NCBI GenBank assembly: GCA_017464245.1 | Contig: JAFUDV010000018.1 | Coordinates: 1 to 64,000, forward strand | Reading direction: 5' to 3' | From: Bacteroidales bacterium | Lineage (GTDB): Bacteria; Bacteroidota; Bacteroidia; Bacteroidales; UBA932 | Length of the DNA stretch: 64,000 nt | Shown: positions 1 through 7,968 of the stretch, one piece after another | How positions within the stretch are numbered: position 1 is the first letter of the stretch | Layout: each line of letters opens with the position of its first letter | Translations under genes and position numbers: made by a program | The notes under the pieces: generated by a model | Databases searched by the model: none | What the model saw: only the letters and a program-made list of their open reading frames with translations | Told to the model about the DNA's origin: nothing

Positions 1-68
1 CGGCGGTCAAGAACGGGCAGAACCCCTTCGAGGTCCTTCGGGTCATTACGACCCTTGCCCAAGCATAG
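1..68 (+). CDS. C-terminal tail of an unidentified gene, possibly a transposase
   Basis: The window opens inside a reading frame whose last 21 codons (from base 3) end at a TAG at 66-68. The tail contains KNGQNPFEVL, which resembles the C-terminal ends of some insertion-sequence transposases (a polar NG-x-NPF-x-x-L pattern). That resemblance is from memory and is weak. The next 205 bases before the ahcY promoter hold no ORF or RNA gene that I recognise and could include the end of an insertion sequence. The fragment is too short for a firm identity. Confidence 0.3.
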   Translation, partial: AVKNGQNPFEVLRVITTLAQA

Positions 69-273
69 TATCATTGTTTGAATCATCATTGACAGGTGGT
101 CAGGGCCTACAGCCTATGGCTAGGGTACCTGAGTAGTTACGTTTACACCACCTTCATAAAACGACAATGCGAGCCAGGTACGATATAACCTAACTCGCTT
201 TGTAGACTCGAAGTACTACGGTGTTCAGACTTGTTCTATGGCCAAATATAAGCATTTTTCCCGATACTTTTGC

Positions 274-281
274 TAACTTTG
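274..281 (+). promoter_or_regulatory. Promoter -7 box (TAACTTTG) for ahcY-nhaA
   Basis: TAACTTTG fits the Bacteroidota -7 consensus TAnnTTTG and lies 15 bases before the ahcY start codon. No clear TTTG -33 box is seen about 20 bases upstream, only a T-rich stretch at 255-259. Confidence 0.6.
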
Positions 282-296
282 CAACCCTAAATACCA

Positions 297-1544
297 ATGC
301 CTATGTCCAGCCACATCCGAGACATCAACCAATGGGAAAGCGGCGCGCTGAAGATCCAGTGGGTCCGCGACCATATGCCCCTCCTGGAGGGCATCGAGAA
401 GGATTTCATCGCCACGAAGCCCTTTGCGGGCATGAAGGTCGCCCTGAGCGTGCACATGGAGGCGAAGACGGCGCGCCTGTGCCTGTGCCTTGCCGCCGGC
501 GGCGCGGAAATGTACGCCACCGGCTGCAACCCGCTGTCCACGCAGGATGACGTCGCGGCGGCGCTGGTCCATGAGGGGCTGAACGTGTTCGCCATCCATG
601 GCGCAACGATGGAGGAGTACGAGGACGACCTGCGGCGTGTGCTGGAGGTGGGCCCGAACATCATCATCGACGATGGCGGCGACCTCGTGACGCTGATGCA
701 CAAGGAGTTCCGCGACCTGCTGCCGAATGTCATCGGCGGCTGCGAGGAGACGACGACCGGCATCCTGCGCCTCAAGGCGATGGACCGCGCCGGGAAACTG
801 ACTTTCCCGATGATGCTCGTGAACGACGCCGACTGCAAGCACCTTTTCGACAACCGGTACGGCACCGGCCAGAGCGTGTGGAACGGCATCAACCGCACGA
901 CGAACCTGATCGTTGCGGGAAAGGATGTCGTGGTGGCGGGCTACGGCCTGTGTGGCAAGGGCATTGCGATGCGGGCCAAGGGCCTCGGCGCCCGGGTCGT
1001 CGTCACGGAAGTGGATCCGGTCAAGGCCCTCGAGGCCGCGATGGACGGTTTCCGCGTGATGAAGATGGCCGATGCCGCCCCGCTCGGCGACCTGTTCGTG
1101 ACGGCCACCGGCTGCAAGGACGTGATCACGCCCGCAGAGCTGCTGTCCATGAAGGACGGCGCCATCTGCTGCAACGCGGGCCACTTCGACGTGGAAGTGG
1201 ACGTGGCGTGGCTGCGGGGGAACGCCGTTTCGAAGCGCGAGGCCCGGCAGAACATCGAGGCCTTTACCCTGGAGAACGGCCGCACGGTGTACATCCTGGG
1301 CGAAGGCCGCCTGGTGAACCTCGCGGCGGGCGACGGCCATCCGGCGGAAATCATGGACATGTCCTTCGCGATCCAGGCCCTCAGCGCGCGGTACCTGGTG
1401 GAGCACCGCAGCGGACTTTCCGGCAAGCTGCACAACGTCCCGGCAGAGATCGACCGTGAAGTCGCCGGCCGGAAACTGGCTTCCTGGGGCGTCACCATCG
1501 ACACCCTCACCCCTGAACAGCATCTTTACATTTACGGAGAATAA
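297..1544 (+). CDS. ahcY: S-adenosylhomocysteine hydrolase
   Basis: 415 aa. It reversibly hydrolyses S-adenosylhomocysteine to adenosine and homocysteine in the methyl cycle, in the cytoplasm. Visible family marks are the FDNRYGTGQS substrate-site segment, the Rossmann GYGLCGKG NAD-binding loop followed by an acidic residue at the end of the next strand (VVVTEVDP), and GHFDVEVD and GDGHPAEIMD near the C-terminus. The protein is shorter than the roughly 430-480 aa common in bacteria and ends in LYIYGE instead of the usual tail with a conserved Lys and Tyr, so it resembles the short form of the family. The first ATG (297) is chosen; a second in-frame ATG follows at 303. Its stop overlaps the nhaA start by one base. 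Confidence 0.93.
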   Translation: MPMSSHIRDINQWESGALKIQWVRDHMPLLEGIEKDFIATKPFAGMKVALSVHMEAKTARLCLCLAAGGAEMYATGCNPLSTQDDVAAALVHEGLNVFAIHGATMEEYEDDLRRVLEVGPNIIIDDGGDLVTLMHKEFRDLLPNVIGGCEETTTGILRLKAMDRAGKLTFPMMLVNDADCKHLFDNRYGTGQSVWNGINRTTNLIVAGKDVVVAGYGLCGKGIAMRAKGLGARVVVTEVDPVKALEAAMDGFRVMKMADAAPLGDLFVTATGCKDVITPAELLSMKDGAICCNAGHFDVEVDVAWLRGNAVSKREARQNIEAFTLENGRTVYILGEGRLVNLAAGDGHPAEIMDMSFAIQALSARYLVEHRSGLSGKLHNVPAEIDREVAGRKLASWGVTIDTLTPEQHLYIYGE

Positions 1545-2962
1545 TGGCACTCATCCCGATTTACTGGTGGAACAAGGAAGTCCATAACTTCCGCATCTCC
1601 CAGGACAAGTTTTCCAAGCAGCCCTGGGCGCAGGGCGTCATCCTGCTCGTCAGCGTGGTCGTGGCGATGCTCCTGGCGAACCTGCCTTTCACGAAACACC
1701 TCTATCACGCCTTCCTCGAAACCCATCTGTCGGCCCATATCACGAGCCCTGACGGATCCATCGACTGGATCTTCCCCAAGGACATGACGGTGGAGAAGTT
1801 CATCAACGACATCCTCATGGTGATCTTCTTCTTCACCGTGGGCCTGGAAATCAAGCGCGAAGTCGTGTGCGGCGAGCTGTCTTCCTTCAAGAAGGCGATC
1901 CTCCCGATCATCGCGGCTTTCGGCGGCGTGGTGGCTCCGGCGCTCATCTTCACGCTGGTGAACCACGGCACCCTCGCAGGCAGCGGATGGGGCATCCCGA
2001 CGGCGACCGACATCGCTTTTGCCGTGGGCATCCTGTCCATCCTGGGCGACAAGGTCCCCGTGTCCCTGAAAGTGTTCCTGACGGCCCTCGCGATTGCCGA
2101 TGACCTCATCGCCATCCTTGTGGTGGCCATCTTCTACGGGGGCAGCATCAACCTGCTCCTGCTGGGCATCGCGCTCGTGGTAATCGCCTTCGTGTTCCTG
2201 ATGAAGCACCTGGGCGAGAAGCGGATGGCGTTCTACTTCGTCCCGGCCGTCATCGTGTGGTTCCTGTTCTACTACAGCGGCATCCATGCCACGATGTCCG
2301 GCGTCGTCCTCGCTTTCCTCATCCCGATGGACGCCCGCTACAACAAGGCCAAGTTCCACCGCCGCGCCCGCATCGTCTGGACCAACCTGACGGAGGCCGA
2401 GGCCCTCGCCCCGGACCAGGACTTCCCGAACGGCCCGGAGCGCCACTTCCTCCGCCGCCTGTCGAACCTGGCCCGGAAGTCCATCCCGCCGTCCTACCGG
2501 CTGGAGCACGCCCTGAACCCTTGGGTGAACTTCCTGATCATGCCCATCTTCGCCCTCGCCAACGCGGGCGTGGAGATCACCGACCTGTCCTACTTCAACG
2601 TGTTCGCCTATGATGCGACCCTGGGCGGGGTGGGCATGGGCATCTTCCTGGGCCTGGTGCTCGGTAAGCCCCTGGGAATCACTTTCGCTTCGTGGATCGC
2701 CATCAAGTGCAAGGTGGGCGAAATGCCCGCCAAGGCCACCTGGCCCATGCTCTTCGCCGTCGCCTGCCTGGGCGGCATCGGCTTCACGATGTCCATCTTC
2801 GTGGACACCCTTTCGTTCGCGGGTCCGGACATCCCGGCCGATGTCACCGCGCACCTGCGCGACGCCGGCAAGATCGCCGTTCTCATGGGCTCCCTCTGCG
2901 CCGGCATCCTGGGTTCCGTCCTCATCACTTTCGTGCATAAGATGCAAGGGAAGAAGGCCTGA
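1544..2962 (+). CDS. nhaA: Na+/H+ antiporter NhaA
   Basis: 472 aa inner-membrane antiporter that exchanges cytoplasmic Na+ for external protons. It has multiple hydrophobic helices and the key family motifs: ATDIAFA with the Asp equivalent to E. coli D133, and ALAIADDLIAI with the paired Asp residues equivalent to D163/D164. A soluble insertion of about 70 residues (YNKAKFHRRAR to RLEHALNPW) interrupts the second half, as in longer NhaA proteins. The ATG at 1544 shares its A with the ahcY stop codon (TAATG), so translation is probably coupled. Pairing with ahcY is not a known functional link. Confidence 0.93.
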   Translation: MALIPIYWWNKEVHNFRISQDKFSKQPWAQGVILLVSVVVAMLLANLPFTKHLYHAFLETHLSAHITSPDGSIDWIFPKDMTVEKFINDILMVIFFFTVGLEIKREVVCGELSSFKKAILPIIAAFGGVVAPALIFTLVNHGTLAGSGWGIPTATDIAFAVGILSILGDKVPVSLKVFLTALAIADDLIAILVVAIFYGGSINLLLLGIALVVIAFVFLMKHLGEKRMAFYFVPAVIVWFLFYYSGIHATMSGVVLAFLIPMDARYNKAKFHRRARIVWTNLTEAEALAPDQDFPNGPERHFLRRLSNLARKSIPPSYRLEHALNPWVNFLIMPIFALANAGVEITDLSYFNVFAYDATLGGVGMGIFLGLVLGKPLGITFASWIAIKCKVGEMPAKATWPMLFAVACLGGIGFTMSIFVDTLSFAGPDIPADVTAHLRDAGKIAVLMGSLCAGILGSVLITFVHKMQGKKA

Positions 2963-2984
2963 CGGTGGTTCGGCCTGCCGACCG

Positions 2985-3062
2985 GAAACATTAATTTGCA
3001 TACTGAAACAACACAAGTCCGTTGCGATTTGTGTTGTTTTTCGTTTGTGCGGCCTATCTTTG
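2985..3062 (+). repeat. 78-bp hairpin/promoter module, copy 1
   Basis: This intergenic module matches 52452-52529 (opposite strand) with no gaps. Bases 1-31 are identical, the loop differs, and the TGTGTTGTTTTT arm and tail are identical. Arms 3006-3019 and 3026-3039 can pair over 14 bp including one G-U, around a 6-base loop, and are followed by a T-run. The module ends in a -7 box, TATCTTTG, at 3055-3062, 27 bases before the comF-type gene. It could serve as nhaA terminator, operator and promoter together. Confidence 0.8.
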
Positions 3063-3089
3063 GCTTCCCACCCGGGTGGGATTTTATGA

Positions 3090-3941
3090 ATGAACGCGAT
3101 GAATCGGATCAAGGAATATCTCGTTGCGCTGGGCGACTTGTTCCTGCCGCGGACCTGCCTGGCCTGCGGATGCAGGCTGGGCCTCCGCGAGCGGCACCTC
3201 TGCCTCGCGTGCGCCGCCGACGTGCCTTACACCCGCTATTGGCTCCAGGAGCACAACCCGATGGCCGATCGCTTCAACGCCGTCCTGGAACGTTACCGCG
3301 ACCCTGCCGAGCGCATGGATTATGCCCATGCCGCCGCCCTCTTCCTTTACAAAGGCTCCTACCGCGCCATCCCGCGCGCCCTGAAATATCACGGCAACAT
3401 CGCCGCCGGGCACTTTTACGGCACCCTCCTCGGCCGCCGTCTCGCCTCCGTCCCTTTCTGGGCCGATGTGGACCTCATCCTCCCCGTCCCCCTCCACTGG
3501 ACCCGCCGCTGGACCCGCGGCTACAACCAGGCCGAAGTCCTCGCCCGCGCCATCGCCGCCGCCTATAGCCCAGGCGCCTTCACCCTTTCGGACGAGGCGC
3601 GGAATCCTCCCGAGGTCCGCACGGACCTCCTGGTCCGGGCCCGCCGCACCCGCACCCAGACCCGCCTTTCCGTGGGGGAGAAGGCCCGCAACGTCGCCTC
3701 CGCCTTCCGCGTCCCGGATTCACCGGCAGCGTTCCTCGCATCGGCCCGGCACATCCTCCTCGTGGATGACACGTTCACGACCGGCGCCACCCTCGCCGCC
3801 TGCTACCGCGCCCTCCGCCCTTTCACGCAAGCCCGCGTCTCCATCGCCACCCTCGCCGCCGTCGAAGGTACCCCTTCGGATACCGGCGCCACCACTCCGG
3901 GCGCGCCCTCGGGCACGTCTCCAGCCCCGGCACCGGGTTGA
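3090..3941 (+). CDS. ComF family phosphoribosyltransferase-like protein
   Basis: 283 aa. The N-terminus carries a four-cysteine zinc-ribbon-like segment (CLACGCRLGLRERHLCLAC, about residues 25-43). The C-terminal half has the type I phosphoribosyltransferase signature ILLVDDTFTTGAT (about 222-234), with paired Asp and the following Thr-rich PRPP loop. The family includes ComF/GntX proteins tied to DNA uptake in some bacteria; the substrate is unknown. The protein ends in an unusual Pro/Ala/Gly/Thr-rich tail. The start at 3090 is chosen over the in-frame ATG at 3099; an out-of-frame ATG lies at 3086. Expression probably comes from the -7 box at 3055. Confidence 0.85.
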   Translation: MNAMNRIKEYLVALGDLFLPRTCLACGCRLGLRERHLCLACAADVPYTRYWLQEHNPMADRFNAVLERYRDPAERMDYAHAAALFLYKGSYRAIPRALKYHGNIAAGHFYGTLLGRRLASVPFWADVDLILPVPLHWTRRWTRGYNQAEVLARAIAAAYSPGAFTLSDEARNPPEVRTDLLVRARRTRTQTRLSVGEKARNVASAFRVPDSPAAFLASARHILLVDDTFTTGATLAACYRALRPFTQARVSIATLAAVEGTPSDTGATTPGAPSGTSPAPAPG

Positions 3942-3946
3942 GCACG

Positions 3947-4035
3947 GCGCAACCGTCAAAACTCACTCAAATTGCAGGTTGAGTGAGGCTCCGGCACGGC
4001 TCAACAAGCAATATCGGCCTAAAATGCCAGTTGAG
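3947..4035 (+). repeat. REP-like array upstream of the transposase: two 37-bp units, 15-bp spacer
   Basis: Unit 1 is 3947-3983 and unit 2 is 3999-4035. Each begins GCxCAAC and ends GTTGAG, so the ends are inverted and the unit is an imperfect palindrome. The spacer is 15 bases. The same 37-15-37 layout recurs after the transposase gene at 5053-5141. An extra GTTGAG sits just before unit 1, at 3937-3942. The array starts right after the comF-type stop codon. Confidence 0.8.
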
Positions 4036-4109
4036 AAGTGCCCGCCCTTGGCCTTCCTACAAAGCGATCCCCCTGGATATATACAACCCCTAAGACTTTA
4101 CCCCCTGAC

Positions 4110-5024
4110 ATGGATGAAAAACAGAAAAGAAGAGCTTTATACCGTTCTTTCAAGAGAGGGTATTATCATTTGTGCACGGACGGCCTGAAGGACGCCAGGC
4201 TGTTTTATGACGAAAGCGAATATGTGAACGCCGTGAATTCGATTTCCCTGCTGGACTTGCTTTTCCCCGTGAAGGTCCACGAATATGAGGTGATGCGGAA
4301 CCACCTGCATCTGCTCCTTTCGGGAAAGGGGACACATTGCGTCGATTCGTTCGACTATTTGAAAATGCGGATCTCCAAGCGCTTGCGGGAAGATGGCCGT
4401 CCACTCCTTCCACCGGGGTATGATTTCCGCCTTATCCCGGTAGCGGACGAGGAGCAGATGCGGAGGAACATCGTGTACATCGCCCGGAACGCTTTCGAAG
4501 TGCAGGAGGTGATGCCGGGCGGATACCTGTGGGGATCGTCCCTGTTGCACTATTCGGGCCTTCCCCGTTTGTTCGAAGGGATCCGTGCAGGAGATTACTC
4601 GCAACGAGCCTTGCATCGGATGTTCCGTTCAGAATTGCCCATCCCGCCCGATCGCCTCATCCATCCCGGCCTGGGGATGGCCTTGCCGCAGGGTTTCGTG
4701 GATCTGGGTGTTTTCCATAAAGTGTTTCCGACGGCAAAGGATTATTCCGTCCGGCTTGTCAAGGATTATGAAGCCTACGTGGAACTGGCTGACCAGATGG
4801 GCGAATCCATCTCTTTCTCTTTCGAAGAAGCCCGGGATATCGTCGATCAGGAACTGGCCCGGGCGGGGCTTTCCCTGGACGGACTCTCTTCCGACGACCG
4901 CTGCCGGTTCGCCGTGCAGATACATCGGAAATACCGCTTGTCCGTGCCCGTCTTGTCCCGCATCCTGTTTGTCCCTGTCCATGTCATCGACCAGGCGCTT
5001 CGTGCGAAAAGATGGCGCCCATGA
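4110..5024 (+). CDS. REP-associated tyrosine transposase-like (Y1/HUH) protein
   Basis: 304 aa. The N-terminal 100 residues match the IS200/REP-associated transposase fold: YYHLCTDGL, a segment like the family's 'LFxDExDY' region, then VMRNHLHLLLSG, which holds the HUH pair H65/H67. A tyrosine in FDYLK (Y83) is a candidate nucleophile. The C-terminal 200 residues are not recognised, but the region near 225-295 could hold a helix-turn-helix. Such proteins cut and join single-stranded DNA at REP hairpins and are usually domesticated. Palindromic arrays flank the gene on both sides, supporting this reading. ATG 4110 is chosen because upstream codons run through the array. The gene looks less GC-rich than its neighbours, consistent with transfer. 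Confidence 0.75.
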   Translation: MDEKQKRRALYRSFKRGYYHLCTDGLKDARLFYDESEYVNAVNSISLLDLLFPVKVHEYEVMRNHLHLLLSGKGTHCVDSFDYLKMRISKRLREDGRPLLPPGYDFRLIPVADEEQMRRNIVYIARNAFEVQEVMPGGYLWGSSLLHYSGLPRLFEGIRAGDYSQRALHRMFRSELPIPPDRLIHPGLGMALPQGFVDLGVFHKVFPTAKDYSVRLVKDYEAYVELADQMGESISFSFEEARDIVDQELARAGLSLDGLSSDDRCRFAVQIHRKYRLSVPVLSRILFVPVHVIDQALRAKRWRP

Positions 5025-5052
5025 TTCCGCCTCAAAGTGCCTCATCAGCACG

Positions 5053-5141
5053 GCTCAACCCTTAAAAAGGCCCGGCTTTGTTGGTTGCGCAATGCTGCAG
5101 CATAGCTCAACAGGCAATTTCAGTCCATAATGCAGGTTGAG
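5053..5141 (+). repeat. REP-like array downstream of the transposase: two 37-bp units, 15-bp spacer
   Basis: Unit 3 is 5053-5089 and unit 4 is 5105-5141, separated by exactly 15 bases as on the other side. Unit 4 and unit 2 agree at 29 of 37 positions and lie in the same orientation. The junction between units 3 and 4 is itself palindromic (GTTGCGC with GCTCAAC around TGCTGCAGCA). Confidence 0.8.
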
Positions 5142-5159
5142 GGGTGCTTCGTCCGCATT

Positions 5160-5174
5160 TGCAACCCGGTTGCA
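5160..5174. promoter_or_regulatory. Palindromic operator candidate for the zinc/cadmium exporter
   Basis: TGCAACC-C-GGTTGCA is a perfect 7-bp inverted repeat around one base. It ends 12 bases before the -7 box, where a metal-responsive repressor or MerR-like activator could act. The regulator is not in the window. Confidence 0.45.
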
Positions 5175-5186
5175 CGCGGGTCTCCG

Positions 5187-5194
5187 TACCTTTG
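5187..5194 (+). promoter_or_regulatory. Promoter -7 box (TACCTTTG) for the P-type ATPase
   Basis: TACCTTTG fits TAnnTTTG and lies 13 bases before the chosen ATG at 5208. Confidence 0.6.
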
Positions 5195-5207
5195 CATCAG
5201 AAAAAAG

Positions 5208-7223
5208 ATGCAAACCATGATACACGAAGACCATCATCACCACGACCATGAACATGAGCATGAGCACGTCCACTGCGACTGCCATGAACACGAACACCAC
5301 CACGACCACCACGAGCACGAAGGTCACGAGCACCACCACGACCACGAGCACCACCATCACCATGAAGAAGGCGGTGTAAAGGAGGGCCTGATCAAGATCG
5401 CAGCGGCGACCGTCCTTCTCATCGCCGCCGTCATCATCGAGAAGCGGACCGATTGGCCCACATGGGCTTATCTCCTCATCTACCTGATCCCTTACCTCAT
5501 CGTGGGCCTCGATACCATCAAAGAGGCCTTCGAGGCGCTTGCGCACGGGGAGGCGCTGGATGAGAATTTCCTCATGACCGTCGCGACGGCCGGCGCGCTC
5601 GCCATCGGCTTCCTGCCGGGGGCGCTGACGCAGTTCCCGGAGGCGGTGTTCGTCATGCTCTTCTTCCAGGTGGGCGAGCTGTTCGAGGGCATCGCCGAAG
5701 GCCGCAGCCGCAAGTCGATCTCCCACCTGATGGACATCCGTCCGGATACGGCCCATGTGGAGCGCGGCGGACAGCTTCTGACGGTGAAGCCAGAGACCGT
5801 GGAGAAAGGCGAAATCATTGTCATCCAGCCTGGAGAGAAAGTGCCCATGGACGGCGTCGTCCTGGAAGGAGACTCCTCCCTGGACACCGTGGCCCTGACG
5901 GGCGAAAGCGTTCCCCGCAGCGTCCATCCTGAGGATGAAATCCTGTCCGGCTGCGTGAACCTCTCCGGCGTCCTGCGCGTGAAGACGACCAAGGTCTTCG
6001 GCGAATCCACCGCTGCGAAGATCCTGGACCTCGTGGAGAACGCTGCGGAGAACAAGTCCCGCAGCGAGAGCTTCATCACGAAGTTCGCCAAGGTCTATAC
6101 GCCCATCGTCGTGGGCCTCGCCATCGTCCTGGCGCTCATTCCGTCCCTCATCACGGGCGAATGGGCCACGTGGCTCTACCGGGCGCTGATGTTCCTGGTG
6201 GTGTCCTGCCCCTGCGCCCTCGTCATCTCCGTGCCGCTCACGTTCTTCGGCGGCATCGGCGGCGCTTCCCGGAAGGGTATCCTCGTGAAAGGGTCCAACT
6301 TCATGGACACGCTCAGCCGTGTGCAGACGGTGGTCTTCGACAAGACCGGCACGCTTACCGAGGGCGTCTTCGAAGTGACGGCCGTACATCCGGAACTCAT
6401 TGACAAGACGGAACTTCTGCATCTGGCTGCCCATGTGGAGCGCCACTCCGTGCACCCCATCGCCGCCGCGCTGCGGAACGCCTATCCCGACGAGCAGGAC
6501 GACTGCACCGTCACCGACATCCACGAAACCGCCGGCCACGGGGTCATCGCCCTGGTCAACGGCCGCCGCGTCGCCGTGGGCAACGAGAAGCTGATGGCGC
6601 TCGAAGGTGCCCAGTCCCACCCCTGCGAGCTCAAGGGCACGGTCATCCACGTCGCCATCGACGGAACTTATGCCGGTCATATCGTCATCTCCGACCGTGT
6701 GAAGGCCGATGCGGCCGATGCCGTCGCCGCCCTCAAGGCCGTCGGCGTGCGGAAGACGGTCATGCTCACCGGCGACCAGGCCGACATCGCCGCTTCCGTC
6801 GCCGCCGCGACCGGGGTCGATGACTTCCGCGCCGGCCTCCTCCCCTCCGACAAGGTCTCCCATGTGGAATCGCTCCTCGGCGAGGGCACGCTCGCTTTCG
6901 TGGGCGACGGCATCAACGACGCCCCGGTCCTCGCCCGGGCCGACCTGGGCATCGCCATGGGCGCCCTGGGCTCCGACGCCGCCATCGAGGCCGCCGACGT
7001 GGTCCTCATGGACGACAAGCCCTCGAAGGTCGCCGAGGCCGTCCGCATCGCCAGCCGCACCCTCCGCATCGCCCGCGAGAACATGGTCTTCGCGATCGGC
7101 ATCAAGGTGCTCGTCCTCATCCTGGCGGCATTCGGTCTTGCCACGCTCTGGATGGCCGTCTTCGCCGACGTGGGCGTCACCGTCCTCGCCGTACTGAACG
7201 CCATGCGGGCGCTTCGGGTGTAG
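5208..7223 (+). CDS. P1B-type ATPase, Zn2+/Cd2+ (ZntA-like) exporter with His-rich N-terminus
   Basis: 671 aa. Inner-membrane heavy-metal exporter with all P-type marks: TGES actuator loop, membrane SCPCALV (CPC) metal site, phosphorylation motif DKTGTLT, and GDGINDAP in the hinge. The helix after CPC and the lack of a Cu-type signature favour Zn/Cd/Pb. The usual N-terminal CxxC heavy-metal-associated domain is absent. Instead, residues about 4-50 are dominated by His, Asp and Glu, suggesting a disordered metal-binding tail. ATG 5208 is used, with 5217 as an alternative; the upstream in-frame start at 5130 runs through the repeat array and promoter. An operator-like palindrome lies at 5160. 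Confidence 0.93.
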   Translation: MQTMIHEDHHHHDHEHEHEHVHCDCHEHEHHHDHHEHEGHEHHHDHEHHHHHEEGGVKEGLIKIAAATVLLIAAVIIEKRTDWPTWAYLLIYLIPYLIVGLDTIKEAFEALAHGEALDENFLMTVATAGALAIGFLPGALTQFPEAVFVMLFFQVGELFEGIAEGRSRKSISHLMDIRPDTAHVERGGQLLTVKPETVEKGEIIVIQPGEKVPMDGVVLEGDSSLDTVALTGESVPRSVHPEDEILSGCVNLSGVLRVKTTKVFGESTAAKILDLVENAAENKSRSESFITKFAKVYTPIVVGLAIVLALIPSLITGEWATWLYRALMFLVVSCPCALVISVPLTFFGGIGGASRKGILVKGSNFMDTLSRVQTVVFDKTGTLTEGVFEVTAVHPELIDKTELLHLAAHVERHSVHPIAAALRNAYPDEQDDCTVTDIHETAGHGVIALVNGRRVAVGNEKLMALEGAQSHPCELKGTVIHVAIDGTYAGHIVISDRVKADAADAVAALKAVGVRKTVMLTGDQADIAASVAAATGVDDFRAGLLPSDKVSHVESLLGEGTLAFVGDGINDAPVLARADLGIAMGALGSDAAIEAADVVLMDDKPSKVAEAVRIASRTLRIARENMVFAIGIKVLVLILAAFGLATLWMAVFADVGVTVLAVLNAMRALRV

Positions 7224-7272
7224 GATTTCTCGCAGGGAATGCCTAACTTGCAGGGACCAAAGATGTAATGTC

Positions 7273-7968
7273 ATGCGTAAATCTGCCCTGTGGTGCATTC
7301 CCTGCGCCTTTTTCCTCGTCGCCTGCGTGTTGAACCTCATCGGCTGCGTCCAGGGAACGGCGCTCGCCGCCACGGTGAAGCCGGCCCTGCTGCCGCTGCT
7401 TGCGGCGACGACCCTGGCCTTTCTCGTGGGCAAGGATATCCCGGACTGGCGGCCGGCGGGCCTGCTCGTCGCCGCACAACTGTTCGGGTGCACGGGCGAC
7501 GTGCTCCTGATTCCGGACGGATTCTTCTTTTTCGCGGGCGGCATGGTCGCCTTCCTGGTGGGACACATCTGCTACATGTGCCTGTTCGGCGGCCAGTCCT
7601 GGAAGGGGCTCAGCCTGTGGCAGTGGCTCATCGCCCTCGTCATCATGGGCGCGGCCGTGTTCGGCCTGGTGAAACTCATCGGCATCGAGGGCGCGCTGTT
7701 CTGGCCGATGCTCGTCTATGGCTTCGGTCTCATGATGCTTATTTTCAGCGCATTGGCAGGCGTCCTCCGGATGCCCCGGGGGAACCGTGCGACTTGGTGG
7801 ATCCTTCTCGCCGGTGCCTTTCTCTTCACCTTCTCCGACGCCTGCATCGCTATGGGCACCTTCGGTGTCATGACCTTTTCCCTGCGCCACTTCGTGGTGA
7901 TGCTCACCTACCTGGCCGCGCAGTCGCTCCTTGCGGTCGGCGGCATCCGGCTGATCCTGGGGAAATAA
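7273..7968 (+). CDS. YhhN family membrane protein (lysoplasmalogenase-like)
   Basis: 231 aa with about eight hydrophobic segments and few charged loops. It carries the family pattern of a GD pair in a mid-protein helix (FGCTGDVLLI), a second acidic residue in a late helix (FTFSDACIA) and a C-terminal YLAAQSLLAVG helix. Characterised relatives (TMEM86/YhhN) cleave the vinyl-ether bond of lysoplasmalogens; the activity here is inferred only. It follows the exporter gene by 49 bases and converges on the nitroreductase, with the two stop codons directly abutting. Confidence 0.75.
   Translation: MRKSALWCIPCAFFLVACVLNLIGCVQGTALAATVKPALLPLLAATTLAFLVGKDIPDWRPAGLLVAAQLFGCTGDVLLIPDGFFFFAGGMVAFLVGHICYMCLFGGQSWKGLSLWQWLIALVIMGAAVFGLVKLIGIEGALFWPMLVYGFGLMMLIFSALAGVLRMPRGNRATWWILLAGAFLFTFSDACIAMGTFGVMTFSLRHFVVMLTYLAAQSLLAVGGIRLILGK

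Noticed and set aside
69..273. A tRNA or other RNA gene before ahcY
   Set aside because: No cloverleaf or T-loop pattern could be found. Left as unassigned, possibly the end of an insertion sequence.
5226..5370. Short tandem-like CAC/GAC-rich tract
   Set aside because: It encodes the His/Asp/Glu-rich tail of the P-type ATPase in frame and is not an independent repeat.
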